The notes: generated by a model from the sequence alone, not told the origin. Counted from the first letter of the stretch, positions 36,741-49,377 are shown. The stretch: 64,000 nucleotides of DNA from Gerris lacustris (GCA_951217055.1 OX578283.1:31158260-31222259), one strand, 5' to 3'. Program-made: numbers and translations.

Positions 36741-39700
36741 GGCATCGGGTCAAGATAAAACGAATTGAAAAAATCGAGAGTTCCTAAAAAATGTTTTCTT
36801 CTTTTTTTTGGTTTACAGAATCTTTTTAGTCAACGAACTCCAATCCATCGTTAAGGGACCTTGAAATCGTAGAAAATAGAAACAACAAACCGACAAGAGG
36901 TTTAGTTCGAGCAAAACATGATACATGTTGAGGCACAATTCAACAATAACATTTTAAATAATAAAAACAAAAGACTAAACAAAAACACTACAAATCAGAA
37001 AAAAACACGAGTGGAGACTAGGAACATTTTTCAAAACAAATCGACTATACGTTTCAAGAAGATAGAAACCTTGGATTGATGAAATCGGTTCGAGAAAACT
37101 AAAACTTTCTCATAATAAATATTAAAATGGTGATTGCCCCCATTCAGGAATATCCTTGAACGATAATATCTTAAAAACAAGGATTTCCTAGAGAATGAGT
37201 GAATTCATTGATAGATAAATTGATATCACAATTATAAGTTTGGATCTTCCAGAAGTGAGTTCTCATTACGAGTGATTCACATTAGAATGATCCTTGCATT
37301 CTAAACGTCGAAATTCTCAAAAACCCAGAGCCTTACCTTCATAATAATCTAGAGTTAATTATTAGTCCGAAACATTTCTCACATTTCTGATATTCGAACC
37401 AGATGTCTCGGTATCGATGAAGTGTTTTTGTATAGAGAGATTGTTCACCTCAGCTATACGCCGAAATCAATTGTCAAGATTAATCCAATAATTTAATTAA
37501 AATTTACGCTTGTACGAATGATTCAGGGATAGGAAAAAATCTTATGATGTAAACATTTATACATTCTTTATTGGCAGAACCGCAGGACCCAGTACGAATC
37601 GGCAGATCCTAGATATTCCTCCTCTTTTAGTCATTATCATTATCTTTAAAAGTATTCAATCCAAGCATTACTGTCAAACTAGTTTCACCTCTCAGGAAAT
37701 CAAACCTAGATTATCGCTGACGATAAAAGATTTATTATTATTATACTTCGTTTAATTAAACATTTTCCTTGAGGATGAAGAGATCGGTTACATTATACTC
37801 ATCTACGGCACTTGATCGTTAGTTTTAAACAAGTCTTACCTTTCTGAAATTCAAAACATCGTAATTTATCTAAGTGTTAAGTTATTAGTTCTAGGCTGAT
37901 TTGATTAGCCCTCGGCTATGATGATTTTCCATACCTGTGATTATGTTTTATCTTAATGTATATTTTATCTTACAATTGTTTTTTTAACAGATAATTTCTT
38001 ATCATTTGTCTCTAATTCAAATGTATTGTTTAAAGTTTTCTCGACACCCAATTTTTCCTTGTTTTACACTCATTACACATCTCCTCCATGTTTCAACTAG
38101 GAGAGGGGAGGGGAGTGATGTTACTTTTTTTTCTTCTCTCTTTCCTTTCCAACTAACCCTTCACGGAGAATGTGTTATCCCTTTACGAAGGGTATTTATT
38201 CTGCAGCCTAGTTCCTTCAGGGGTAAAGTCCAGAGAAACCCCCCAAAGGACGAGTGAATTATTGGTCCAATTAACTAAGCAAGAGGGAAAAAACCTTAGT
38301 CCTACATCCTACACTATAGGGCGATCCTCTAGGGCTTTTGCGGTAAGGACACAAAAAAAATGCAAGAGGAAAAAAAAAATTCTTAACTTTTTTTTGTACC
38401 TAACAAACGTAAAAAAACGATTGGCATAGAGTGCTTTTTCTGTAAAAAAAAATACTTTTAACAAAAAAGGGTACTTTACTTAAACACTAAGTATTTCGGA
38501 TCTCAAAAGTGGTTACCACTTTTTTCTGTGTCTAACCCTTATACGATTGTCACATTAATGAATGGAAGGATATTTAAAGCTTTTTTATTGTTCTAATTTG
38601 CGATCTTACTTTCCTTTCTTTTATTTGTTGATCTTTTTCCTCTCTAACTAAAGGTTTAATTTAACGAGAAGAGATACCAGACTAATTAGTGAACTTATGG
38701 AGTGAGTTTTTAACTTAATTTAACTGCCGGAAATGAGATAGGGTGTGAGGAAACTTATTTAATTGCTTATTGGTATTTAACCAAGAGGTTTTTATTATTG
38801 GAACAGAATAGCGATGGTTATTGGCGTTCTATAGGGAATCAAGTTAAACAGTAGTTTAGTAGAAGAAAGGCAGTAAATTTTGTGAAGATATCATTCTCTC
38901 GAGAATTAGTCAATTCATTACTGACAACTTAACAACTATGTTAGCTATTGCTAAATAAAATGTAAAAAAAAAAACCTGATTAGATTACTTTAAATCCACA
39001 ACAATAAAAAATAGGTACAGATGGGTCAAAACATCATTGAAAAATGTGTTAAACAAGCCATTGAGCCAGTAAGTTCTTGTACTTCAGCCAATCTAATTGG
39101 TAAATATAGAATTTTAATAACTATTTATTGACTAAGATTTAGTTCCTTTTAATAAATATATTAAGGGCAAAAACATTTCATAACAATACATTTATGCATG
39201 AGGATTATTAAATAAGTTCAACTGATCTAGCTCTATAGGATCAAAATTATTGTTTACTCTGACCGACCAAGACTAAACATTAAAACATAAACATAGTTAA
39301 ACATAATTTAGCTTTAAAAAATTTAAATAGAGGCTGTTGTTAAAATAGTATCAGTCATAGTTAGCATATTATATATAGTTGAGGTGACAAAGTACTTGCG
39401 TAAACATTTATATATAAATATATATTTAAATTTCCAGTAAGTTACTACAATATAGCCAAGGAGAAAAGCCTAACAAAATATATTTTCCAGAAATAATCGT
39501 AATAAATAACTAATATATTTCTTTTATTAGCAAGGAATAAATAAATAGAACTAATTTAATAGCAGTAGGTAATTCCTAAAAATGGGAAACAAATGTACTC
39601 CTGAATAGTGAATATTTTTTATTAAATCTTCAAGGAGGAAATAACTACTTTTTATACATCGCTGATGTAAATACCGCGGTAAAATTTATATTAATAAATT

Positions 39701-40000
39701 AAAATTTCCACAAATTAGTCAAAATATAACGAAATTATACAATTTTACAATAAAAAAATTACGAATCAGATTGTGAATGTCTATATAATTAAAAAAAAGA
39801 AAAAAAGTAGGTTTTTAATAAAATCTTGTTGGAAACCAGCGTCGACAGTTGGTTTAATTCCACAAAGCATAAGTTCGTTTGCTCAGTCTTATGTCTTTGG
39901 ATTGAAAAGAATGCGCATTTAATAGTGGCAATCCTATTTGTTCTAAATTTTGTATGAAGGTAGCACACTGAGGTTTTAAAATAGGATTTACTTTAAACAC
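36741..40000. other. Spacer, nothing recognised
   Basis: No supported gene or shared repeat. Around 38000-38430 the open frames on the plus strand overlap each other and look incidental. Confidence 0.4.
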
Positions 40001-40505
40001 CTAATAATAATAATAATAAATAATAATAAATATATTTATTTCCACCACAAAAAACAAATCTCAGTAATAAAGTATCAGAAAAATACAACAATATAACAGT
40101 AGTAGTACTTAAAAATAATGTTCATTAATTAATGGTGAGGGCTCTCAATAGGTGTCAAATCACCTAGAGCGAGAGTCCCGTCTCTTTAGTAATTACAAAT
40201 AAATATGTGCTTACGTTATTTTAATCTATCTATCAAAGTTTTACAGGAATGCTTTAGCTCTATAATTTATTTATTAATCTCTATTACGAGTATTTCAATG
40301 ATATGCTTTATCGTCTGTGAGTTTAATTGTTTTGTTTAATGTTTTGTCAGTCTTGTGCTTGTTAATGTTAATTCTTAGGGCAGGTTTTTAATTTCTGTCA
40401 GTAGATGTTGTTTCAGTCTGTGTTTAAAAGATTGAATAGAGTCAGTTAGTTGAATTGATTTGGGCAGTTGGTTATAGTAAGTCGGTCCGAGATAAGTGGC
40501 AAAAT
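40001..40505 (-). mobile_element. 3' end of a LINE retrotransposon (5' truncated)
   Basis: On the minus strand from about 40494 an open frame reads GPTYYNQLPKSIQLT, then SFKHRLKQHLLTEIKNLP, and stops at 40376. This is the characteristic extreme C terminus of CR1/Jockey/RTE-type LINE ORF2 (pattern W/Y-N-x-L-P-x-x-I ... S-x-x-x-F-K-x-x-L-K-x-x-L). About 370 bp of 3' UTR follow, including a short hairpin (AGGTGATTTGACACCT) near 40166. The copy ends in an (ATT)n tract at 40001-40030, as LINEs with microsatellite tails do. The copy is cut off upstream of the C terminus. Confidence 0.75.
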
Positions 40506-40594
40506 CCTAAAACCTTTATCTATGGCAAAAACCTTTATCTAGAATCTTATTAGCAAGAAATTAATCAAAGATTTCGCTTTAAATAATTTACATT

Positions 40595-40985
40595 TCAAAA
40601 TAGTCTGCCAATTAGTATCCTATTTTAAATAAATGGTCACACGAGAAAAAAAAAAATGTGATTCCACTGGGAATTAAAAGTTTGTTTATATTGAATCTGC
40701 TTCGATTCCTAGTGTGGTTCCATTTATTTTTTATTTCATATTTAATACTAGCAGAAAGGTTGAAATTATTTCAGGACAGTGAGTTAAATTATGACCTGCC
40801 GTCCAAATTTCAATAAAATCGGGCGAGTAGTTTTTAAGATATGTTAGTTTGGAAAAATATTAAATGACTGACCGACAGACTGTCACGAGACCAAAAATGT
40901 TCCTTGATGCCTGAATCGGATTTCTGTCAAGGATTTTTTGAATCCTGTGACTTTTAAAAAAAAGTCCAAGAATTTATATTTATAG
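40595..40985 (+). repeat. Dispersed repeat family A, copy 4
   Basis: TAGTCTGCCAATTAGTATCC at about 40600 matches the family opening. Further on are GGTTGAAATTATT, ATTATGACCTGCCGTCCAAA, AAATCGGGCGAGTAGTTTTT and a GACTGACCGACAGACTG block near 40866, all in family order. It is non-coding. Confidence 0.6.
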
Positions 40986-41739
40986 TTCAGTAAACAATGA
41001 GTAAACATTGTGCGAATATGTACATTTATTACAAGTATACATCATATAATAATTGATTAATAAAATTCACAAGTAAATGCGTGCACTTCTTAAAGACATA
41101 TGTGTATAATTAAGTAAAACAAATATCCTGGGTAAAGGTGGTAATTATTCAATTATTGTCGAAACGCTTGAATAAGGCAAGTGAAGCAGTTTGCATTTCC
41201 GTCCAATGCAACGCCCCATTTAATTAGAACCTATCTGTAGCGTATGTTTCCTTCGTATCCCGTATCATATGGAAATTACTAATGAGAGGTCATAAATTAT
41301 AAAATATTAAATATTCTAAAGATATATTAACAAAATGGTCAAATAAAGATATCAAAAAATGTTTACTAGAGAAAATATATTAGACATTAAATAATTCCAT
41401 GGTAAAAATAAAATTCTAGATAAGGGTAAAATATCCCATTTAAATGCAATTAAATGCTATTTATTATTTTTTTATTCAAGGACTTTACGACAACTTTATT
41501 TTTTAAGGACGGAAGAGGAGGCACCCCTTTACATACACACCATGGCAATGTGTTTAAATAATCTGAATTGAACCACATTAAATTGGCTGAACAATGGGTC
41601 TTACACTGGGATCCATATAGTTATAAAATTCCTCGATTTTTTTTTTAAAAAAATAAGCAACGCTATATGCGTATAACATTTAACAGAGAACCAACAGAAA
41701 AAATAAATAAAATAATGTGACCAAGATTTTTATTGATTT

Positions 41740-42770
41740 CTCAGCTTCTATTGATCTAATTGACTGCAGACTATCATCTACAAATTAGTTAACAACGGAG
41801 TCTCCTCCAAAATTACGGCAGTAAAAAAAAGCCCTTTAGAAAGGAACCATTGTCACTGTATGGACAAAAGACGGTCTCACACGTGAGTTCGACATAGTTA
41901 TGGGAATCAAACAAGGCTATATGATTAGCCCCCTACTATTTTGCTTATTGAATCGAGTGTAGCGAGCTTCCTACATTCAACGAAATATGCTCCGTGTCTG
42001 TCTGAAACGTACGATAACGACGGTAACTTGAGTAAAAGTTGACCAATTTTGATGAAATTTGGTAGACATGTTCATTTTACTAATGATCAGGACGAGTTCG
42101 TTGGACAAAATTGTCAGCCTAAGCGTTCGCGCGCAACGCTCGCGTAATTGTGTGCTTCAAAACTAAAATTGGAATTTTAGGACGGGAAAAAATTCTAACT
42201 TTATCTATTCGATAAGACGAAGATTTTTTTAAAATAAAATTTTGTAGTAAAACCAACAGCGACACCGCTATAAATGAATAAATATCGTTAGAACTATTAA
42301 AGCGGACCCAGACATTTAATGGAGAAAAAAACAACGTTTTTTACTGATATCTTACGCCGCTGTACTACTATCATACCCTTTACCTAATCATGATTCATGA
42401 TTATCTATTTTTTCAATATTCAATACATATATTTATTACTATAAGCTCGCTTCAATGAAAGAGCCACGCAATACCTAGTTATTACACTCACCATGGCAAT
42501 GTGTTTAATATTTAGAATAGAGGCTTAAAAGTGGAAGGCGTGACAATTAAAATGTTGGCTTAAAGTAACGATATTGTGATCTTGAGTGATAAAACACCAT
42601 AACTCTGAGACATATAGTCCGGAATTTCGAAACACTGCATGAAATGGGGACTATGGGTTAATCTGGATAAATCCAGAAACGTCGTATTTAAACCATATGA
42701 TGGAAAAGTGCAGAAAGAAAAACTGGAGCTATCAGGCCAGCATCATATAGCTAAGAAATCAGCACCTGAG
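41740..42770 (+). pseudogene. Broken LINE reverse transcriptase, split by an insertion
   Basis: Before the split the plus strand reads KLVNNGVSSKITAV near 41785-41825 and EFDIVMGIKQGYMISPLLFC at about 41888-41946. The latter is a clear match to the LINE reverse transcriptase block G-V-R-Q-G-C-x-L-S-P-L-L-F. After the split, 42540-42592 reads a block ending SNDIVILSDK, a decayed form of the catalytic Y-A-D-D-I-V-I-L-S-D motif: the Tyr codon is TAA and the first Asp is Asn. Then KHCMKWGLWVNLDKSRNVVF follows at about 42632-42690, matching the family's W-x-x-x-x-x-L-x-V-N-x-x-K-T region. Stops and the intervening ~550 bp make it inactive. Confidence 0.75.
41955..42510. mobile_element. Insertion inside the LINE relic
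   Basis: This block separates the SPLLF part from the catalytic part of the relic, where an intact LINE would need only a few tens of codons. It contains AATTTTGATGAAATTTGGTA and GACGAGTTCGTTGG (42091). The second piece recurs at 62537. It also has a CpG-rich GCGTTCGCGCGCAACGCTCG at 42123. CACCATGGCAATGTGTTTAA at 42489-42508 repeats exactly at 41538-41557, upstream of the relic. The boundaries are approximate and the class unknown. Confidence 0.45.
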
Positions 42771-42784
42771 AACAGTGGCGTACG

Positions 42785-43110
42785 CAGGGTGGGGGGCTAT
42801 TAAAAACTATACCGGCCTGATTGCCGGCTTGGTCCGGTATTTGCCGATGAAACTAAAACTGTTAAAAACTATACCGTTCCGATTGCCGGCTAGGCCCGGA
42901 TTTTTGCCGATGAAACTAAAACTATTAAAAACTATACCGGCCCGATTGCCGGCTTGGCCCAGATTTTGCTGATGAAACAAAAACTATATCGGCCCGATTG
43001 CTGGCTAGGCCCGGATTTTTGCCGATGGAATTAAATTAGGATGCCTAAATTAAATCGGCCCAAATGCCGATGAAACTAAAATTATTAAACACTAGACTGG
43101 CCCGTATTTG
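42785..43110. repeat. ~63-bp GC-rich minisatellite
   Basis: Units contain AACTATACCGGCCCGATTGC, CGGCTTGGCCCGGATTTTTG and CCGATGAAACTAAAACT. Three full units lie at 42790-42985, followed by shortened and diverged units to about 43110, with scraps to 43215. The open frame across it is a repeat artefact. It directly follows the LINE relic. Confidence 0.85.
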
Positions 43111-43981
43111 TGCGGATGGATTTAGATTTATTGAATTAAATTATGGTTCTTAAACTAAATCAGTCCAATTGCCGGGCCCGGAATTTTTAGCCGATGGAAT
43201 TAAATGCCCTGAATTGAATTAGGATCAAACCCTATGCTATCTATTAACATACTTTATTAACATATTATCCTAGCTTATTAACATTGGTTGATAGTTAGAC
43301 TGTCCTTTGGTCCATTACAAACAACCCGGAAAATAATATTTAACACATCTGCTCTTTTTTGAGAGTGTGCCATATAATAATTATTTTATGAAATGTTATA
43401 AGTATGTAATTTGTTTTTGTCTTTAATATGATATTAATACGGCTGACTGAATTGATCTGTTACAAACTGCTACGTCCAACACCTGTATAAAATTATCTAC
43501 TAAATAAATTTATTAAAAAAGTAACACGGAAGTAATTTACATTTTATTCGATAAAGTAAAAAGGTACCCTAAATATTGGCAATATTCATGCATAAAAACC
43601 ATATGGTTATATTAAAACCAAAAATTATCATACCAGCACAATTTTAAATAGCAAATAAAAAAATCTCAGGTGTTTTATACCACCTTTTAATCATATTAAA
43701 GTTCAAAATATTTATAATTTTTTTATTTAATATAATTAAAGTATCAATTTCCTTATAAAAAAATTAATAAATAACATGGATTGACCAGACCAGGTGATAA
43801 GTGCAACGGTTTCTCCCTATGGGGGTTCCCTATTGAGGCGACAAACACACGCGACACAAAAATCATTATAAGGGTAATTAAAAATTATGTATAAAAATGT
43901 AGCGGAGTTGTATAGAAATAATAAATAAAGTTAAAAAAAAATATATAATATTATAATAAAAAAATAAAATGTTACAATTTA

Positions 43982-44008
43982 AAGGATATGTTATTATAAC
44001 ATATCCTT
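43982..44008. repeat. Perfect 12-bp stem hairpin
   Basis: AAGGATATGTTA, a three-base loop, then TAACATATCCTT. No known regulatory role can be assigned. Confidence 0.85.
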
Positions 44009-44159
44009 AGTATAAGAACTATTCATGCATATATTTGCAATAAACTATATTTGTAATAATATATTATTAATGTTTATAATATATTGATGTTTGCTGAACA
44101 TTAATTTTCTTAAAAACAGCATTATAGTGATTTAAATAAATGTAAGTAACTTATTTCTG

Positions 44160-44290
44160 TCTGGTTTTCTTTCCATGGTCTAACAGGTATTTATAATAAA
44201 TGAAAATTAAGTTCTCATTCTTATATTACGATATTTCAGCCCCACTAGGGTCATTATCAAGCTAATTAATTTTATTGAAGTACATAAAAA
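44160..44290 (-). mobile_element. Possible second Penelope-like element, 3' scrap
   Basis: On the minus strand 44268-44229 reads GATAATGACCCTAGTGGGGC then TGAAATATCGTAAT. It resembles the 3' non-coding signature of Penelope-like elements and the corresponding part of the 49.4-52.7 kb element (AGATGACCTTAGAGGGTCGA at about 49540). No coding part is left. Confidence 0.45.
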
Positions 44291-44479
44291 TTTATCGTTA
44301 ATTTAACATTAATTTATTTGAAAGGGAGTATACTCTGCTAAATGATTCCCATTCTCAATTAGTCTATCTATTTTTTGCCATAATTTGCTTAAATATACGA
44401 GTATATTTCTATTGTGTATATTCTATATTTCTAGTGAGAAATTCTATCCTCAGGTGATTGTATAAAAAAAATCATCTTA

Positions 44480-44722
44480 ATATACAGAAAAGGTAATAAA
44501 ACACTACGATAATTACTTAGCCCAGTATTTTCCATTTATTAGTTTTCGTATAGGTACATTTTTGAACACGTTTTATCAAAATTTATCATAAAAATAACTT
44601 CTCCTCCACACGTCTGCACAGACGACAGACATTTTATTAAAAACTTTTTTGGACTCAGGGGACGTGTAAATCTATCAAAAATCGAATTTTCGTGCCATCA
44701 CAATACTTCTTCTAGCATTTCT
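44480..44722 (+). repeat. Dispersed repeat family B, copy 3 (internal deletion)
   Basis: AGCCCAGTATTTTCCATTTA at 44520, ATTTATCATAAAAATAACTT, then directly CACGTCTGCACAGACGACAG at 44608, AAATCTATCAAAAATCGAAT and GCCATCACAATACTTCTTC at 44693. Compared with the 20.8-kb copy, about 280 bp in the middle are missing. Confidence 0.75.
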
Positions 44723-47506
44723 TTGGCTATTATAAAACATTTTTATCTTCTAATACCCTTTTTACTTTAAAACGGACCTCATAAGAGTCATAAGATAAAA
44801 ATAAATATTCTGGAGTTTATGTACTTCCCCTTATAAATATTACATGCAGGCATATATAGCGAACATTTTCCATGTAATTATTTTTAAAATATTACATCGA
44901 TCCAACCTAACCTAACTTCTAGGACACTGTAGAATGTTCACTATACCAATTCCTGATTGTAATAAAATAATAAGTAATACTGGCTCCTAAAAATTGGCTA
45001 CATATGCAGTAATATAATTTCTTTTTTGGTTATATTTTATCGAATAAATACAAAATCAGAGTATTAATTTATTAATTTTAACATACGAGTATAACCAACC
45101 CATTGAGTCCCAAAGAGAAATTAAATAAATCCTTGATCAAAGTTTATCCGAATCAAGCAGTGCTGTCATTTTTATAAGTATCTTAAGAAAGATCATGAAT
45201 TCTGATAGTGTCAATTCCTGTACGCCTTCGATTTAAAATGCCTAATTAAAAAACAATATAAATATATAATAGGATAATGAACTTGATGTAACACATATTG
45301 TAAATGACGTCTTCACAGCCTACTTTGCATATTAAATTAATAAAGGCAGCGAATATTTCGTTTTATTTATAAATACATAAATTGCGGTTTTGGGTAAATG
45401 TGTTTTATATAATATAAAGGATCAAGTATTCAAACAATAAAATATAGACGCCAAAGACTGCCTGAACTTATGTCAAGTTGTCTTAGGTCCGGGACTATGA
45501 ACTACCTCCCCCAGTTAATTGAAGTTACAAGAATCCCAATAGCCCGTAGCTCTCAAACTACTTATAGGAATTATAGTATTACCCTTCTCTCTAGAGCTAA
45601 AAACTTGAGTAAACTAGAAGCAACCAACATACGGGAACACTAATTAACTATTTCATTTTCAAGAGCGCTCGCAAAAAAAATTTACTTGACTATACGTTAT
45701 CGCAGAAAAAAGTGAAATTAAACATAATTACTATCCACTTAAGGGACTTAACTCTGCAAAAAAGTTATCAATAATTAACTCTTCAGCAGAAAATACGTGT
45801 CGGCTTGTCTATAATGTTCACGTTATTTGTAATGATCGGTTTTCTTCAAAGCAATTGCTATTTCTTGTATTACTCATAGCTCAACGATAGGTAATATTAA
45901 ACTTTTAAAAATATTAAGCTAAGTTCTAGAACCTTATGTTACAAGAATTATTGCGGAAGTAAATATGTCGAGGTGTTATATTTATGAAGTGGTAGATAGA
46001 AAACGAATCTAACTTTCCTCCGTTGATGTAGGAATTGAAAATTTTAACTTTATCCCGCAAAAGGATAATTCAAAATGGTGAGAAGTCGCTAGGTAAGAAA
46101 CTGACATAATGAAGTAGACATACTTAATACTCATTTCTTTTCATAATTTTCTTTAAGAAATAACACTTCAGGAATTAATAGTTTAACAATGTGTTGAACA
46201 TAGCATAAAACAGAATTAACTATAACACACACACATTTATATCTTGTTTTAATTTAGCAATTTATTATGGAATGAATACTTCTTTATAAACTGATAACAA
46301 CTTACAAAAGAAAAAAAGGTTTTGAAACTTAACCGATAGAATGAAAATTATGTACTTAGTCAAAAAAGTGAAAAAATATTCATTTTACACTGCAATTACA
46401 AAAAAGCACAATAGCGCTAATATAATAATTGGAACGCCTTTTACGAATCAATGAAGATTGTTTTTTTTTTTTTAGTTATGAAACACTTTTTTATAATTAT
46501 TATTCTTATGGGGTTGTTATATCTTGTAAAAGAAAAATTAAATGCTTGTAGTAATGCAATTGCACTGAAACGAAGCACAGGAGGGAAAAACCGTCTAAAT
46601 AATTGAATAATTGTTAGCTTCAGAGGCAGATAGCTGTTTGTAATGGTCTGCTAACTGAGAAACAAACGCATCAAGAATAAAGCAAAGCTGTTTGCACGGA
46701 AATTAAACTAACAACTAAATAATATGCTCTTACGTCAAGTCGTTTTATAAACTACTAATTATTTATTTATACTTACACTAAGGCTGGTTAAATCGTTTAG
46801 TACGTGATCATTTTATCAGTTAAGAGAACAAGTGGGTAAAGTAGGCAAACGTTTGAAATTAATTATATTACCAAGTCCTAAAATAAGACACCTTATTGTT
46901 GTGAGAAGTTGAGTGTTAAAAGGAATTTAAAAGGTTCTTTTTCACAATAATCGACCTTCTTGGATCGATTTGGGATTTGGCCACATTACAGATTTACTCG
47001 ATTCGACTATCAGTGTGAAATATGTCTCATCTTCAAAATTACAAGATGTCTGTGTTTGGAACATGTTTTTCGGTGAGTTGGTAGTGCGACAATCTCTTGG
47101 CAACGCTTGTACAACGGTGGCGCTGCAGAGAACATTTCTTTAATAGTATACCGAGAGGAAGAAGTGAAAAAAATCCACAGCGTTTGGAGGGAACGAAAAA
47201 TATTATTTAATTTTGGATACAGAAGAAGAAAATCAACAAAAAAATATGAAACTGATTAAAATTGTACAATTCTAATCAAATATAATCTTATATCCTGACC
47301 TTACAATGCCTCTAACCAATATATATTATTCTATTTATACTAGTATTTGCTTTAGACGTGTATTTTGAACAACGATCTAGTTAAAACACAAGCAAGAAGT
47401 AAATATCCTGTTTAAATGAAAATAATTTCCTTAAGACGGATCTTAATTAACACTTTTATATTAGGAAACACATAAATTAAACTAGAAGTATTGGTAATGG
47501 TTAGAC
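44723..47506. other. AT-rich spacer, nothing recognised
   Basis: No gene, RNA or shared repeat could be supported here. Confidence 0.4.
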
Positions 47507-47735
47507 GGCGAGGACGAACCACTTGTTGGAACCTAGCAATCAGGCCAAAATGGGCCCATTTAACTAACCCCGTGGTGGAGAGACCTGTACATGGTACCGC
47601 CGGAGCGGATATGGAGTAGTCAGTAGTGAGCTATTTAAATCTGAGCATCATGGCACGGGATCTTGAATCGCCTCGACTCATGGATAGCTAGGCACGTGCC
47701 TTGAGCCCCTTGGCCACGCTGGCTCCCCACCGTGA
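47500..47735 (-). mobile_element. tRNA-derived SINE
   Basis: On the minus strand the element begins near 47735 with GGAGCCAGCGTGGCCAAGGG. TGGCCAAGGGG at 47716-47706 fits the tRNA A box, and GCGATTCAAGATCC at 47671-47658 fits a B box with tRNA-like spacing. A GC-rich unrelated body of about 150 bp follows (for example GCTCCGGCGGTACC and GGGCCCATTTTGG), ending near 47500 at CGTCCTCGCCGTCTAACC. The whole block contrasts strongly with its flanks. No A tail is obvious, so its tail type is unclear. The head resembles a class II (Leu/Ser-like) tRNA start. Confidence 0.7.
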
Positions 47736-49320
47736 AAATGAAGTAACGTAGAAAATATCAAACTAGAACTAGTACGGATAGTTAAAGAATATATCAGTGT
47801 ATATTTTCTTGCAGAACAAATTCTCCAAATTTTTAATATGTGAGTTTTAGTCTGTACCTCACCGATAAGGAATTCAACTCAAAGAGGAAATTTAATTAGT
47901 TTAGTTAGAAAAGTTTCAACCACTTAACTTTGACCGCAATAATAGTGAACAAATGAGGATCCTAGGTTAGACATTCTATTAACTCAAAGATTCTCTCCAA
48001 ACCTAGGAAACGTGTCTATTGGCAGGCTGTGCTTTCGACAACCACGAACCTCACTGGAGACGGAGGCATAACAACCCGAAAGCAGATTTGGAAAATAAAA
48101 CATATTATCAATCACAAGAAGTAAGTTCACATGACATCAACTATTCGAACATCAAAATGTCCTTCGATATCAGTTTTATGGTCTTATATCTAACCGAATA
48201 TGCTCCCAAGGACTAATGTTAACAAAGATCTACATCTTTACTAAATTAAAACATGTGTGAAAAAAACCAACAAAGAAAAGGTTTAAATCTTTCAGTAAAA
48301 AACAAGACAACTATCATTAATTTTGCCTCCGATCCATCCGGGATCGACTAGAACATAAAATTTTAAAATGTCTATATCTTAGTGCAATTATGTAAACTAG
48401 TCTACGCAAAAAAAAACAACAGAAAATTCGCGATTGCGAAAACTTAACACTCATATTTTATTTATTAACTTTCAAAAAGAGATATGAATCTAAAAGAAGA
48501 AGAAACAGCATGAAGATTTTCACAGGGTATATAATATCATAAGTATTAAAGTTTTATAACAATTTTTCTAAATTTTTCTTCTTGTAAGGCACATTGGACC
48601 AAGATCTACGTCTGGAGAGAGAACTGACGTGAGTGTATGTTGTTTGTTATCTGTCAGTGTACTAGTACCGAGCAGTGTGGTTGTAAATGTGTAGAGAACG
48701 CATGAGTATTGGAGATTTATTGAATTTTCCTGCTTTAGTCCTGGGTTTTCTCCCTCTCGCTTTGCTTCATGTCTATAGTAGAGTTCTAAGGAGACGCCAC
48801 ATCCTTATATCTCCCCCAGTTTTTCTTATGTTGCTTCCCCTATTATACATGACGCAGTTTTCAACCACCCATCCCAGCCTTCAAGGAAAAAATATTAAAA
48901 AAATAATATAGGTATACATACATATATATATACAAATACATTTAAATAAAAAAAATACTTTTTTCAAAACAGCTTGGTGGAAGTCATGATATACTCTTGC
49001 TAACACACCTACGCGTTTCTATATAATATATGTACGTTTGTCTTTAGTGTGTAAAAACATATCTACCCTATTCACGTTGTTATAAAAAAAAGAAAATCAA
49101 AATCTTTAATCTTTCCTGGATGTCCTAGAACTAGACTGCAGTGTTCTTATTTATTTTTATTTTTCTTTGTGTATTTCTACGATGATCAAATATTCTAAAC
49201 CCTAAAACTCTACAAAATCAAAAAAATGGTATATTATGCTACAAAAAAAGAAAATAAATAAATTATGTAAGTCCGTAGGCCTCTAAAATAGTACCAAAGG
49301 TTGATTTCATGTAGCACTGA
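47736..49320. other. Spacer, nothing firmly recognised
   Basis: A plus-strand open frame at 48019-48216 has some protein-like composition but no supporting motif. Near 48620-48690 a GC-richer piece with ACTGACGTGAGTG could be an untranslated exon with a donor site, but nothing confirms it. Confidence 0.35.
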
Positions 49321-49377
49321 AAAATATTCAGACCCTTAATAGAGAAGTTTAATGTAAGATAAATACAAATATATATA
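49321..49377 (+). repeat. 57-bp direct repeat, left flank of the Penelope-like element
   Basis: It starts AAAATATTCAGACCCTTAAT and is identical over 57 bp to 52664-52720. Flanking bases diverge at once on both sides. It reads as a long target-site duplication or as short terminal repeats. Confidence 0.9.

Noticed and set aside
42775..42972. 65-codon frame with internally repeated peptide
   Set aside because: It is a translation of the 63-bp minisatellite, which is a multiple of three, and not a conserved protein.
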